This document shows, one piece after another, positions 41,329 to 51,524 of a DNA stretch of 64,000 nucleotides. Source of the stretch: UBA5066 sp046331465 (lineage in GTDB: Bacteria > Acidobacteriota > Thermoanaerobaculia > UBA5066). Numbering within the stretch: position 1 is the first letter of the stretch; each line of letters opens with the position of its first letter. The notes under the pieces are model-generated. The model did no database searches. It was not told where the DNA came from and saw nothing but the letters and a program-made list of their open reading frames with translations. The DNA lies in NCBI GenBank assembly GCA_046331465.1, contig JAXLQV010000001.1, forward strand, positions 1,612,001-1,676,000, in the 5' to 3' direction. A program made the translations under genes and the position numbers.

Positions 41329-42831
41329 ATGAGCGCCTCCGTTCCCGTCCGCGGTGCCGAAAGGATCCGCCGCGCCCTCCTCGGGTCCTATCCCCTCCTC
41401 TACGTCCAGTCGTGGGAGGAGGGACGCGTGGAGCGGGCCCTGTCCACGCTCGCACAGAAGTTCTACGAACGGCCCGTGTCGTTCGCCTCCTGGACGTGCG
41501 TGGACGGCTGGGTCGGCCTCCCGGACGCGCCGGCCGACACCCGGGACCCCCTCCGCGCCCTCGACGTCGTCCTCCAGTCGAACGCGCCGGGCTTCTACCT
41601 GATGAAGGACCTCCCGGCGCTCCTCGAGGAGCGTCCGGACGTCGTCCGCAAGCTCCGTGACGCCTACCGGCAGCTGAAGGGGAAGGGGAAGTTCGTGGTG
41701 ATGGTCTCGCCGCGCCTCCTCCTCCCGGAGGACCTGAACAAGGAGGTCTTCCTCGTCGACTACGACCTGCCCGACGAGACGGAGGTCCGGAACGCCGTCG
41801 CCATCCTCGGAAAGAGGTATCTCGGCGAGGGAGGCCTCTCGCCGGCGGACGCCGACCGGGTGGTCACGGTCCTCCGCGGACAGACGCTCGACGAGCTGGA
41901 GCACGTCTTCGCGAAGGTCTTCGCCCGGACCCCGCGCTTCGACGACGCGACGTTCGACGAGCTCCTCGCCGAGAAGGAGCAGTCCTCCCGGAAGGCGGGG
42001 GTCCTCGAGTACGTCCCGCCCCGCTTCACCCTCGACGACATCGGCGGTCTCGAGAACCTCAAGGAGTGGCTCCGCAAGAGGCAGCACCTCTTCACGAAGG
42101 AGGCGGCCGAAGCGGGCCTCCCGGTCCCGAAGGGGCTCCTGATGATGGGGATGTCGGGCTGCGGGAAGTCGCTCTCGGTCAAGACGATTCCGGCCCTCTG
42201 GAACCTCCCTCTCTTTCGGCTCGACATGAACATCGTCTTCGGGACGGAGAACCCGGAGGCGAGCTTCCACCGCGCGCTGAAGACGGTCGAGGGGCTCGCC
42301 CCGGCGATCCTCTGGATCGACGAGATCGAGATGGCGATCACCGGCGGCCGCGAGGCGGGCGGCGGCGACCCGGCGCTCGGGCGGATCTTCTCCACGTTCC
42401 TCACCTGGATGCAGGAGAAGGAAGCCCTCGTCTTCGTCGCGGCGACGGCGAACCGGATCCACCTCCTCCCGGCCGAGTTCATCCGGAAGGGGCGCTTCGA
42501 CCAGGTCTTCTTCCTCGACCTGCCGAACGAGACGGAGCGGAAGGCGATCTTCACGGTCCACCTGAGGAAGCGGAACGCCGACCTCTCGAAGTTCGACGTC
42601 GTCTTCCTCGCCAAGGCGACGAAGGGCTTCAACGGCGCCGAGATCGAGGCGGTCGTCCACGCCTCCGCGATCGACGCGTTCAACGACAAGAGAGCCCTCA
42701 ACGAGGACGACGTCTCGCGCCTCATCACGAACACCGTCCCGCTCTCGCGGACGATGGACGAGCAGATCAAGGCGATCAAGAGCTGGGCCCACAACCGCGC
42801 TCTCTCCGCCTCGAAGGAGAGCGCCAGCTGA
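41329..42831 (+). CDS. AAA ATPase, Ycf46-like
   Basis: The 500-residue protein matches the Ycf46-type AAA family of cyanobacteria, plastids and many other bacteria. The first 225 residues are a degenerate, catalytically empty domain (SYPLLYVQSWEEGRVERAL; FYLMKDLPALLEERPDVVRKL). The C-terminal AAA domain has Walker A G-M-S-G-C-G-K-S (274-281), Walker B ILWIDEIE (Asp331, Glu332), sensor 1 VAATAN and the arginine-finger region FIRKGRFDQVFF. Ycf46 proteins have been linked to photosynthesis and carbon uptake in cyanobacteria, but their role here is unknown. The ATG at 41329 has no ribosome binding site; a -10 box ends 6 nt before it. The pentapeptide gene is divergent at 31 nt. Confidence 0.88.
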   Translation: MSASVPVRGAERIRRALLGSYPLLYVQSWEEGRVERALSTLAQKFYERPVSFASWTCVDGWVGLPDAPADTRDPLRALDVVLQSNAPGFYLMKDLPALLEERPDVVRKLRDAYRQLKGKGKFVVMVSPRLLLPEDLNKEVFLVDYDLPDETEVRNAVAILGKRYLGEGGLSPADADRVVTVLRGQTLDELEHVFAKVFARTPRFDDATFDELLAEKEQSSRKAGVLEYVPPRFTLDDIGGLENLKEWLRKRQHLFTKEAAEAGLPVPKGLLMMGMSGCGKSLSVKTIPALWNLPLFRLDMNIVFGTENPEASFHRALKTVEGLAPAILWIDEIEMAITGGREAGGGDPALGRIFSTFLTWMQEKEALVFVAATANRIHLLPAEFIRKGRFDQVFFLDLPNETERKAIFTVHLRKRNADLSKFDVVFLAKATKGFNGAEIEAVVHASAIDAFNDKRALNEDDVSRLITNTVPLSRTMDEQIKAIKSWAHNRALSASKESAS

Positions 42832-42841
42832 CCCGGGCGGC

Positions 42842-43498
42842 TCAGTTCCAGCGCGGGTCGACGTCCTGCCGCCGGTAGGGGGCGAGGAGGTCGACCCGCA
42901 TCTGCAGGCTCCGGACGTGGTCGAGGACCCACGCGTAGCGGTCCGCGAGGGCGTCCATCGCGAGGAGGGCGTAGCGTTCCTCGGTCCCGAGCCCGAGTCG
43001 GCTCGCGGCCTCGTTGACGAGGCCCTCGTCCGAGAGCGCGCCCGGGAGGCGGCGCGCCTCCGTGCGGCCGACGGAGACGGCGAGGCGGTCGACCGAGCGG
43101 GCGAGGAGCCGCCGCAGCTCCCGGCGGCCGGGGGCCTCCGGCCCCTGCGGGAGCGGCCGGACCGGGACCTCCTCGACCTCGGCGAGCCGGTACGCCCGGC
43201 CCGGCCTCTCGCCGGTGACCCGGTAGCGGAACGTCCCGAGGAGGACGATGTTCGAGCGGCCGTCGGCGAGCGGCTCGTGCTCGACGATCTCGCCGGCGCA
43301 GCCGAAGGGGAGGAGCGCCGGCCGGCCGTCGGGGAGGGGCGGGGCGGCGGGGTCGAGCGTGTGGAGGCCGAGGAGCCTCTCTCCGGCGAGGGCGTCGGCG
43401 AGCATCGCGCGGTAGCGCGGCTCGAAGACGTGGAAGGGGAGGTGCGTCCCCGGGAGGAGGACGGCGTCGAGCGGGAAGAGGGGGAGGAGCCGCGTCAC
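42842..43498 (-). CDS. Stand-alone LON substrate-binding domain protein
   Basis: The 218-residue protein is a LON N-terminal domain without protease: LLPLFPLDAVLLPGTHLPFHVFEPRYRAML, a GCAGEIVEHEPLADGRSNIVLLGTFRYRV strand pair and a helical end LGLGTEERYALLAMDALADRYAW. Such proteins occur next to diverse genes; their function is not settled, though binding of damaged protein is a reasonable guess. The GTG at 43498 overlaps the cytochrome stop (GTGA). It converges with the Ycf46-like gene, leaving 10 nt between stops. Confidence 0.85.
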   Translation of the reverse strand: MTRLLPLFPLDAVLLPGTHLPFHVFEPRYRAMLADALAGERLLGLHTLDPAAPPLPDGRPALLPFGCAGEIVEHEPLADGRSNIVLLGTFRYRVTGERPGRAYRLAEVEEVPVRPLPQGPEAPGRRELRRLLARSVDRLAVSVGRTEARRLPGALSDEGLVNEAASRLGLGTEERYALLAMDALADRYAWVLDHVRSLQMRVDLLAPYRRQDVDPRWN

Positions 43499-43854
43499 GG
43501 CTTCTCCCTCGGGGGGGCCGCCGCGAGCTTCAGGACGTGGTCGACGACCGCGTCGATCTCGGCGGGCGTGAGGCGGTCGGCGAACGGGGGCATCGTGCTC
43601 CTCGGGTCCCCGTCGGCGACGAGGCTGCGGATCGTCGCCCGGTCCGGGCCGTGCCGCCACCGGCCGTCGGTCAGGTCCGCGTACGGGCGCCCCTCGGCGA
43701 ACCGGGTCCGGCCGCGCCCGTCGGTGCCGTGGCAGGCCGAGCACCTCTTCCGGAAGACGCGGGCGCCGGGGTCGGCGTCCCGGGCGCAGCCGGAGAGGCC
43801 GCCCGCGAGGAGCAGCGCGAGGGCGACGGGAGTGATCCGTTGCGTGTACGTCAT
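43495..43854 (-). CDS. Lipoprotein c-type cytochrome
   Basis: The 119-residue protein has a lipoprotein signal peptide (ALLLAGGLSGC, Cys23), one haem-attachment site C-S-A-C-H (38-42), and a likely Met ligand in S-T-M-P-P-F about 50 residues later. It fits a class I cytochrome c carried on the outer face of a membrane. The start at 43854 (ATG) is chosen because it gives an intact signal peptide; longer forms add nonsense residues and overlap the ferredoxin gene. Its stop overlaps the start of the LON gene by 4 nt. It lies back-to-back with a ferredoxin gene, so both may serve electron transfer, although in different compartments. Confidence 0.85.
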   Translation of the reverse strand: MTYTQRITPVALALLLAGGLSGCARDADPGARVFRKRCSACHGTDGRGRTRFAEGRPYADLTDGRWRHGPDRATIRSLVADGDPRSTMPPFADRLTPAEIDAVVDHVLKLAAAPPREKP

Positions 43855-43862
43855 GCTATCTT
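43854..43862 (+). promoter_or_regulatory. Extended -10 (TGCTATCTT), near-leaderless ferredoxin mRNA
   Basis: TGCTATCTT overlaps the first codon of the divergent cytochrome gene and ends 8 nt before the ferredoxin ATG at 43871. Confidence 0.5.
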
Positions 43863-43870
43863 CCCGGGCC

Positions 43871-44104
43871 ATGGCGAACAAGGACGACCGCTACAGCGAC
43901 AACGCTCCCGGCAAGTTCTACGTCGACACCCAGTGCATCGACTGCGACGTCTGCCGGGTCACCGCACCGAACAACTTCGCGCGCCAGGAGGAGAAGGGCT
44001 ACTCCTACGTGACGAAGCAGGCCGAGACGCCCGAGGAAGAGGCGCAGTGCCAGGAGGCGATGGACTCCTGCCCGGTCGAAGCGATCGGGAACGACGGCGA
44101 GTAG
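43871..44104 (+). CDS. Single-cluster [4Fe-4S] ferredoxin
   Basis: The 77-residue acidic protein has C-I-D-C-D-V-C (Cys22, 25, 28) and C-P-V-E-A-I (Cys67), the four ligands of one [4Fe-4S] cluster in the short ferredoxin family that lacks the second cluster. Cys60 is an extra cysteine. It is cytoplasmic (no signal). It carries electrons for unknown partners; the convergent neighbour lipA is an iron-sulfur radical SAM enzyme that needs a low-potential donor, but this link is only suggestive. The start ATG has no ribosome binding site and an extended -10 lies 8 nt upstream. Stops of ferredoxin and lipA are 10 nt apart. Confidence 0.9.
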   Translation: MANKDDRYSDNAPGKFYVDTQCIDCDVCRVTAPNNFARQEEKGYSYVTKQAETPEEEAQCQEAMDSCPVEAIGNDGE

Positions 44105-44114
44105 CACCGGCCGG

Positions 44115-45068
44115 TCAGAGCGGGGCGGCGTCCGCGCCGCCCCCTCGCGTGCCGTCGAGCGCCGCGCGGGCGTGGTAGCTCGAGCGGACGAGCGGGCCTG
44201 ACTCGACGACGGCGAACCCCATCTCCCGCCCTGCGTCCCGCAGGGTCGCGAACTCCTCCGGAGTCCACCACCTCTCTACCGGCAGCCTCCGCTCGTGCGG
44301 CTGCAGGTACTGGCCCACCGTGAGCGCGTCGGTCCCGGCGGCGCGGATCTCCCGCATCGTCGCGAGGACCTCCTCGAACGTCTCGCCGAGCCCGACCATG
44401 ATCCCGCTCTTGACGCGCAGGCCCGGGGCGCGCCCGTCGCGCCACGCCGCCGCCCGGGCGAGGAGCGCGAGCGACCGCTCGTAGACCGCGTCGGGTCGCA
44501 CGCGCCGGTAGAGCCGCGGCACCGTCTCCGTGTTGTGGTTGAGGACCTCGGGCGACGCATCGAGGACGGTCTCGAGCGCGGCCGCGTTCCCGAGGAAGTC
44601 GGGGACGAGGACCTCGACCGTGACGCCCGGGGTCAGCGCGCGGATCGCGCGGATCGTCGCGGCGAAGTGCGCGGCGCCCCCGTCGGGGAGCTCGTCCCGG
44701 TTCACCGACGTGACGACGGCGTGCGCGACGCCGAGCTCCCGGACGGCCTCCGCGACGTGGCGGGGCTCCTCGGGGTCGAGCGGCCGGCCCGCGCCCTGCG
44801 TCACCGCGCAGAAGCCGCAGCGCCGCGTGCAGACGTCCCCCATGAGCATGAACGTCGCGGTCCGCTCGCGGCCCCAGCACTCGAAGATGTTCGGGCACTC
44901 CGCTTCCTGGCAGACGGTGTTGAGCCCCTTCCGCCTCACGAGCTCGAGGATGGCGCGGGTGTCCTCGTTGTCGACGAGGCGCACCTTGAGCCAGCCGGGC
45001 CGGGGCGTCTCCCGGTAGACCGGCCGGTCCGGGCTCGGGACGAAGCGGGGAAGGGTCGTCTCGCTCAC
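44115..45068 (-). CDS. lipA: Lipoyl synthase
   Basis: The 317-residue protein shows both cysteine triads of LipA: C53/C58/C64 (C-x4-C-x5-C, auxiliary sulfur-donating cluster) and C80/C84/C87 (C-x3-C-x2-C, radical SAM cluster), plus MGDVCTRRCGFCAV, VLNHNTETVPRLY and the C-terminal R-S-S-Y. It inserts two sulfurs into octanoyl chains on lipoyl domains of dehydrogenase complexes. The GTG at 45068 is chosen since a -10 box (GGCTACACT) sits 8 nt upstream and the family N-terminus is short. lipB is not in the window. It is divergent from psuG. Confidence 0.95.
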   Translation of the reverse strand: MSETTLPRFVPSPDRPVYRETPRPGWLKVRLVDNEDTRAILELVRRKGLNTVCQEAECPNIFECWGRERTATFMLMGDVCTRRCGFCAVTQGAGRPLDPEEPRHVAEAVRELGVAHAVVTSVNRDELPDGGAAHFAATIRAIRALTPGVTVEVLVPDFLGNAAALETVLDASPEVLNHNTETVPRLYRRVRPDAVYERSLALLARAAAWRDGRAPGLRVKSGIMVGLGETFEEVLATMREIRAAGTDALTVGQYLQPHERRLPVERWWTPEEFATLRDAGREMGFAVVESGPLVRSSYHARAALDGTRGGGADAAPL

Positions 45069-45076
45069 GCCGGCGG

Positions 45077-45085
45077 AGTGTAGCC
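45077..45085 (-). promoter_or_regulatory. Extended -10 (GGCTACACT), leaderless lipA mRNA
   Basis: GGCTACACT on the minus strand ends 8 nt before the GTG of lipA; no ribosome binding site is seen. Confidence 0.45.
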
Positions 45086-45129
45086 TCCGCGGTGCGGTGA
45101 GGCCCCCGGAGGGCCGGAAGGAGGGCGGC

Positions 45130-46095
45130 GTGGACGTAGCGCCGGCAGGACGGGACGGTCGTCGGGCGGGCGGGGAGGCCGGCGCGGTGCGGGTGGAGCT
45201 CTCCGACGAGGTCGCGAGCGCGCTCGCGGAAGGGCGTCCCGTCGTCGCGCTCGAGTCGACGATCCTCTGCCACGGCCTCCCGTTCCCCTCGAGCCTCGAG
45301 ACGCACGCCGCGGCCGAGGCGGCCGTCCGGCGGGAAGGAGCGGTGCCCGCCCTCGTCGCCGTCGTCGACGGCGTGCCGCGCGCCGGCTTCCCGCCGGACG
45401 GGGCCGAGGCGCTCGCCCGCGCGGGCCGCGCCGTGAGAAAAGCGACGACGCGCGACCTCGGGCTCCTGGCGGCGCGGCGCGAGAGCGGCGCGACGACGGT
45501 CGCCGCGACGATGGCGATCGCGGCGGCCGCGGGGATCCGCGTCTTCGCGACCGGCGGCATCGGCGGCGTCCACCGGGGCGCGGAGGAGACCTTCGACGTC
45601 TCGGCCGACCTCCTCGAGCTCGGGCGGACGCGCGTGGCGGTCGTCGCGGCGGGGGCCAAGGCGGTCCTCGACCTCCCGAAGACGCTCGAGGCGCTCGAGA
45701 CGCTCGGCGTTCCGGTCCTCGGTTTCGGCACCTCGGAGCTGCCGGCGTTCTGGGTCCGCGGCTCCGGCCTCCCGCTCGACGTCCGCTGCGACGACCCGGA
45801 GGCCGTCGCCGCCATCCTCCGCGCGCACTGGGCGTGGCCGGCCGCGGGAGGCGTCCTCGTCGCGAACCCGGTCCCCGCGGAGGCGGCGCTCCCGGGCGAG
45901 GCGGTGGACGGGGCGATCGAGCGGAGCCTCGAGGCGGCGCGGGCGGCCGGAGTGAGCGGGAAGGAGGTCACGCCGTTCCTCCTCGCCCGGCTCGCGGAGG
46001 AGACCGGCGGGCGGACGCTCGCGGCGAACAGGGCCCTCGTCGTCTCGAACGCCTCGGTCGCCGCGCGCGTGGCCGCCGCGCTCGCGCGGGGCTGA
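45130..46095 (+). CDS. psuG: Pseudouridine-5'-phosphate glycosidase
   Basis: The product (321 residues from this start) matches PsuG/YeiN: VVALESTILCHGLPFP, TTVAATMAIAAAAGIRVFATGGIGGVHRG, and a C-terminal NRALVVSNASVAARVA. It cleaves pseudouridine 5'-phosphate to uracil and ribose 5-phosphate, usually after PsuK phosphorylates pseudouridine; no psuK gene lies nearby. The start is uncertain: GTG at 45130 has a good GGAGGG 4 nt upstream, while GTG at 45187 gives the usual family length (about 302). The first 20 residues of the longer form are Gly/Arg-rich and not conserved in the family as I know it. Confidence 0.88.
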   Translation: MDVAPAGRDGRRAGGEAGAVRVELSDEVASALAEGRPVVALESTILCHGLPFPSSLETHAAAEAAVRREGAVPALVAVVDGVPRAGFPPDGAEALARAGRAVRKATTRDLGLLAARRESGATTVAATMAIAAAAGIRVFATGGIGGVHRGAEETFDVSADLLELGRTRVAVVAAGAKAVLDLPKTLEALETLGVPVLGFGTSELPAFWVRGSGLPLDVRCDDPEAVAAILRAHWAWPAAGGVLVANPVPAEAALPGEAVDGAIERSLEAARAAGVSGKEVTPFLLARLAEETGGRTLAANRALVVSNASVAARVAAALARG

Positions 46096-46100
46096 CCCGG

Positions 46101-46137
46101 GCGGACCGGCCCGCCTTTCCCCGGCCGGGGGGTCCGC
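46101..46137 (+). terminator. Stem-loop after psuG
   Basis: GCGGACC (46101-46107) pairs with GGTCCGC (46131-46137), and an inner CCCCGGCCGGGG palindrome lies at 46119-46130. No T-run follows, so it is a possible, not certain, terminator between psuG and the mutase promoter. Confidence 0.4.
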
Positions 46138-46150
46138 GGGAGACCTCTGC

Positions 46151-46159
46151 TGGTAGAGT
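46151..46159 (+). promoter_or_regulatory. Extended -10 (TGGTAGAGT) of the mutase gene
   Basis: TGGTAGAGT about 80 nt before the mutase ATG, which itself has a clear GAGGTG ribosome binding site. This gene therefore has an ordinary leader. Confidence 0.4.
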
Positions 46160-46239
46160 TACCGGATTTTCGAGGCGGCTCCGCCGCCCCGGCGCGAGGC
46201 GTCCGCGACGCCGCGCCGAGAGACTGCCGAGGTGACCCG

Positions 46240-47940
<1,701 letters not shown>

Positions 47941-47964
47941 GGACCGCAGATTGCGAGTGGGGGT

Positions 47965-47996
47965 CCGGGGGGCCGCCCGAAGGCCAGGCCCCCCGG
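47965..47996 (+). terminator. Stem-loop after the mutase gene
   Basis: A perfect 10-bp GC stem (47965-47974 with 47987-47996) with a 12-nt loop lies 24 nt past the mutase stop. No T-run follows. Confidence 0.45.
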
Positions 47997-48054
47997 CGAA
48001 CGCCGGCGATCTTCCGGGCGGGCGCCCCGGCGTTTCGCTTCCTGGCCCCGCGCT

Positions 48055-48063
48055 TGCTACGCT
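48055..48063 (+). promoter_or_regulatory. Extended -10 (TGCTACGCT) for the TPR gene
   Basis: TGCTACGCT ends 10 nt before the ATG at 48074; no ribosome binding site, so the leader would be only a few bases. Confidence 0.45.
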
Positions 48064-48073
48064 CCGCCCCGGC

Positions 48074-50023
48074 ATGAGATTCCGTCCCGCCGTCGTCGTC
48101 CTCTCCCTCGCGATCCTCGCCCCGCCCCTCGCGGCGGAGTCCCCGGTCCGTTCCGAGGCGCTCAGCCCGACCGAGTCCGCGCGGCGGGACGCTGTCGAAC
48201 GGTTCCTCCGGGCCCGGCTCTTCGCCGCGGACGGCGAGTTCCAGGAGGCCCTCAAGGAGTTCCGCCGCGCCGTGGAGCTCGACCCGGCCGACGGGCACCT
48301 CCGACGGGAGTACGCCGAGGCTCTCCGCGACTTCGGGATCCTCCCCGAGGCGGAGGAGCAGGCCCGGAAGGCCGTCACGCTCGTTCCCGACAGCGCCGCC
48401 GCGCACCGCGTGCTGGGGCAGATCCTCCTCTCGAAGTCCCGCGACAAGGACGGGATCGAGGCGGCGATCCCCGAGCTGAAGAAGGCGAACGACCTGCAGC
48501 CGGGCGAGCCCTCCGGCGCCGTCGCCCTGGGGCAGGCCTACCTGCGGCTCGACCGGCCGAAGGAGGCCGCGGCCGTCCTCGCGCGGGTCCAGGACGGCGC
48601 GCGCGGCCCGGTGATCCCGCTCCTGTACGGCGAGGCCCTCGAGAAGAGCGGGCGGCCCGAGGAGGCCGAGGCGGTCTACCTCGGGGTGCTCCGGCAGGAC
48701 GAGGAGAATGCCGGGGCGACCCTCGGCCTCCTGCGCGTCTACCAGGCGACGCGGCGGTTCGACAAGGCCCTCCCGATCCTCGCCGACCTCGTCGAGCGCC
48801 AGCCCGGAAACCTCGGGCTGAAGGCGCAGTACGGCTTCGCCCTCCTCCGCGCGCGGCGCTTCGACGAGGCGGAGAAGGCGTTCCAGGAGGTCCTGAAGGC
48901 CGACCCCGACAACCGCGACGCGCTCCGCCACTACTCCACGCTCCTCTCCGAGCGGCTCGAGACGGAGCGCGCGGACGAGCTCCTGAAGCGGCTCCAGGGG
49001 CTCGAGCCCGACGACGCCGACGTCGCGTTCCGCCGCGCGCTGAACTTCATCGAGGCGCGCCGCCTCGACGAGGCGGAGACCGTCCTGCGCGACCTCCGGT
49101 CGCAGCTCGTCGCGCAGAAGGCGCCCGCCGCGGGGATCGCGTCCGTCGACGGGCAGCTCGGCTACGTCGCCCTCCTCCGGAAGGACTGGCCCGCGGCCCG
49201 GGCGGCCGTGAGGCCGCACCTCTTCGAGGAGGACGGGAGCGTCAACCAGCAGGCGCTCAACCTCCTCGCGCAGGTCGCGCGCGACTCGGCCGACCCGGCC
49301 GAGGGGCTGAAGGCGTGCCGCGAGGCGTACGCGAAGCAGCCGAAGGAGCTCGCCGTCCGCGCCCTCCTCGCGGAGTTCCTCCTCCGGTCGCCGAAGGAGA
49401 AGGAGAAGGCCGAAGGCGAGGAGCTCGTGGCGGCGATCGCGAAGGACGGACGGGCCGGGGCTCTCGCCGCCGCGGACGTCTGGCAGCGGCTCGAGAAGTA
49501 CGACCGGGCCGCCGACGCCGCCGCGGCCGCGCTCGTCCAGTACCCCGACGACCCGGACCTCCTCTTCCGGCAGGCCGCTTCGCTCGAGCGCGAGAAGAAG
49601 GTCCCCGAGGCCGTCGCAGCCTTCGAGAAGCTCCTCGCCCTGAAGCCCGACCACGGCGCGGCGCTGAACTACCTCGGCTACATGTTCGCGGACCGGAACG
49701 AGAACCTCGACCGCGCGCTCGAGCTCGTGACGAAGGCCGTGTCGCTCGAGCCGTCGAACGCGGCCTACCTCGACTCGCTCGGCTGGATCTACTTCCGCCT
49801 CGGGAAGATGGAGGAGGCCGAGAAGAGCCTGCAGACGGCCAAGCGGCTCTCTCCCGACGACCCGACGATCGAGGAGCACCTCGGGGACCTCGAGGAGAAG
49901 CGGGGAAACCTCGCGAAGGCGCGCGAGCGGTGGACGAGGGCGCTCGCCCTCAACCCGGAGGATGGCGGGGCGGCGATCCGCGCGAAGCTCGAGAGGACCG
50001 CCACGGCCGCGAAGGCGCCGTGA
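48074..50023 (+). CDS. Exported TPR protein
   Basis: The 649-residue protein has a signal peptide (MRFRPAVVVLSLAILAPPLAAES) and about 14 TPR units from 45 to 640 (FQEALKEFRRAVELDPADG; FDEAEKAFQEVLKADPDN; ALNYLGYMFADRNENLDRALEL; LDSLGWIYFRLGKMEEAEKSL). The last two match the pattern common in outer-membrane-biogenesis TPR proteins of proteobacteria and acidobacteria. It probably sits in the periplasm as a protein-interaction platform. The ATG at 48074 is chosen for the signal peptide. The next gene, a lipoprotein, overlaps its stop by 4 nt, so both likely act together. Confidence 0.85.
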   Translation: MRFRPAVVVLSLAILAPPLAAESPVRSEALSPTESARRDAVERFLRARLFAADGEFQEALKEFRRAVELDPADGHLRREYAEALRDFGILPEAEEQARKAVTLVPDSAAAHRVLGQILLSKSRDKDGIEAAIPELKKANDLQPGEPSGAVALGQAYLRLDRPKEAAAVLARVQDGARGPVIPLLYGEALEKSGRPEEAEAVYLGVLRQDEENAGATLGLLRVYQATRRFDKALPILADLVERQPGNLGLKAQYGFALLRARRFDEAEKAFQEVLKADPDNRDALRHYSTLLSERLETERADELLKRLQGLEPDDADVAFRRALNFIEARRLDEAETVLRDLRSQLVAQKAPAAGIASVDGQLGYVALLRKDWPAARAAVRPHLFEEDGSVNQQALNLLAQVARDSADPAEGLKACREAYAKQPKELAVRALLAEFLLRSPKEKEKAEGEELVAAIAKDGRAGALAAADVWQRLEKYDRAADAAAAALVQYPDDPDLLFRQAASLEREKKVPEAVAAFEKLLALKPDHGAALNYLGYMFADRNENLDRALELVTKAVSLEPSNAAYLDSLGWIYFRLGKMEEAEKSLQTAKRLSPDDPTIEEHLGDLEEKRGNLAKARERWTRALALNPEDGGAAIRAKLERTATAAKAP

Positions 50024-50664
50024 GGCGCCCGGCCGCGGCCGCCGCGGCCTTCGTGCTCGCCCTCGCGGCCTGCCGGAGCGCGGCTCCGCCGCCGCTCCCG
50101 GCCGACCCGCCGACGACGGCGCGCGCGGTCTCGGCCGTCCTCGCGGCCCGCGACGACGCGTGGCGGCCACGCCGCTTCAAGGCGCTCTTCCGGGGAGAGG
50201 TCTCGCCGAAGGTGGGGCCCGTCGTCCGCGGGTACCTCGCGCTCTTCTGGGACGGCGAGTCGCTCGCGTGGCGGGCCTCCGTGCCGCTCGCGGGGGCGGG
50301 CCGCTCCGGAATCCTCCGCCGCTCCGGCGGCGACGCCGGTGAGCTCTTCCCGGGACGCCTCGACGCGCGCGACGTCCTCGCGGCGCTCCTCGGCGTCCCG
50401 GAGGAGGCGCCCTCCGGCGAGGGGGCGCTCGTCCGCGACGGCCGGGTGGAGCTTCGGCTCCCGTCCGGCGAGGGGCGGGCCGTCCTCGTGACCGGGGCCG
50501 GGGAGGTCACCGGCCTCGTCCTCCCGGCGGGCGTCCGCGTCGAGGTCTCTCCCGGCGCGGGCGTGCCGAGGAGGGTCGAGGTGCACGGCCCGGACGGGAG
50601 GGCGCTCCTGACGCTCGAGAGCTACGGCCCCTGGCCGGAAGGAGAGGAGGCGCCCGGAGGATGA
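50020..50664 (+). CDS. Small outer-membrane-type lipoprotein (LolB/DUF4292-like shape)
   Basis: The 214-residue protein has a lipoprotein signal (AAAAAAFVLALAAC, Cys18) and a mature part of alternating beta-strands, including RRFKALFRGEVSPKVGPVVRGYLALFWDGESLAWRA and VTGLVLPAGVRVEVSPG. The shape, size and position after a TPR gene and before ispE are those of LolB-like lipoproteins, which in proteobacteria also precede ispE. Sequence evidence for true LolB is weak, so the function is provisional. The GTG start overlaps the TPR stop (GTGA) and its stop overlaps the ispE ATG (ATGA). Confidence 0.75.
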   Translation: MRRPAAAAAAFVLALAACRSAAPPPLPADPPTTARAVSAVLAARDDAWRPRRFKALFRGEVSPKVGPVVRGYLALFWDGESLAWRASVPLAGAGRSGILRRSGGDAGELFPGRLDARDVLAALLGVPEEAPSGEGALVRDGRVELRLPSGEGRAVLVTGAGEVTGLVLPAGVRVEVSPGAGVPRRVEVHGPDGRALLTLESYGPWPEGEEAPGG

Positions 50665-51524
50665 GGCTCGTCGCGGAGGCCTACGCGAAGGTGAACCTCT
50701 CGCTCGTCGTCCGCGGGCGGAGGCCCGACGGCTACCACGAGCTCGACACGGTCTTCCAGGCGGTCGGCCTGACGGACCGCCTCGCGTTCGAGGAGAGCGA
50801 CGCGCTGACGCTCGACGTCGACGACCCGTCGGTCCCGGCCGGAGCGGAGAACCTCGTCCTCCGCGCGGCGCGCGCGCTCGCCGGGGCGGCGGGCGTCCCG
50901 GCGCGCGCGGCGATCACTCTCGAGAAGAGGATCCCGTCCGGGGGCGGTCTCGGCGGGGGAAGCTCCGACGCGGCCGTCACGCTCCTCGGCCTCTCCGCGC
51001 TCTGGAGGCTCGACCTCCCCCTCGCGCGTCTCGCCGAGATCGGCGCCGCGCTCGGCTCCGACGTCCCGTTCTTCCTCTTCGGCGGTACGGCGCGCGGCCT
51101 CGGCCGGGGAGAGCGGATCGAGCCGCTTCCCGACCTCCCCCCGCGCGGCGTCGTCCTCGTGATGCCGCCGTTCCCCGTGGCGACGCCGCTCGTCTTCGGC
51201 CGCCTCGGCGCCCCGGAGTGGGACGGGAGCGCCCCGGCGGGGGAGGAGGGGGGGATCCCCGACCGGAACGACCTCGAGCCCGCGGCCGAGGCGCTCTTCC
51301 CCGCGCTCCGCGCCGTGCGCGAGTCGCTCGCGGCGGCGGGAGCGGAGCAGGCGCGCCTCTCCGGGAGCGGCTCCACGGTCTTCGGCCTCTTCCCCGATCC
51401 CGGCGCCGCCTCCGAGGCGGCGCGCCGCCTCGCGGGCCTCCCCGCGGGGTCCGCGGTCCGCGTCGTCCCGACTCTCGACCGCGGGGAGTGCCGCCTCCGG
51501 AGCGCGCCCCGCCGGGCAGAGTAA
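50661..51524 (+). CDS. ispE: 4-diphosphocytidyl-2-C-methyl-D-erythritol kinase
   Basis: The 287-residue GHMP kinase has AYAKVNLSLVVRGRRPDGYHELDTVFQ at its start, the ATP loop PSGGGLGGGSSDAAV, and the C-terminal LSGSGSTVFGLF. It phosphorylates CDP-methylerythritol in the non-mevalonate isoprenoid pathway, cytoplasmic. Length and motifs are complete. It is coupled to the lipoprotein gene by ATGA, followed by tRNA-Gln and prs, a gene order also seen in proteobacteria (lolB-ispE-tRNA-prs). Confidence 0.95.
   Translation: MRLVAEAYAKVNLSLVVRGRRPDGYHELDTVFQAVGLTDRLAFEESDALTLDVDDPSVPAGAENLVLRAARALAGAAGVPARAAITLEKRIPSGGGLGGGSSDAAVTLLGLSALWRLDLPLARLAEIGAALGSDVPFFLFGGTARGLGRGERIEPLPDLPPRGVVLVMPPFPVATPLVFGRLGAPEWDGSAPAGEEGGIPDRNDLEPAAEALFPALRAVRESLAAAGAEQARLSGSGSTVFGLFPDPGAASEAARRLAGLPAGSAVRVVPTLDRGECRLRSAPRRAE

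Noticed and set aside
42829..42844. Hairpin between the Ycf46-like and LON genes similar to 10,205-10,227
   Set aside because: Only a weak 4-bp pairing of the stops is possible.
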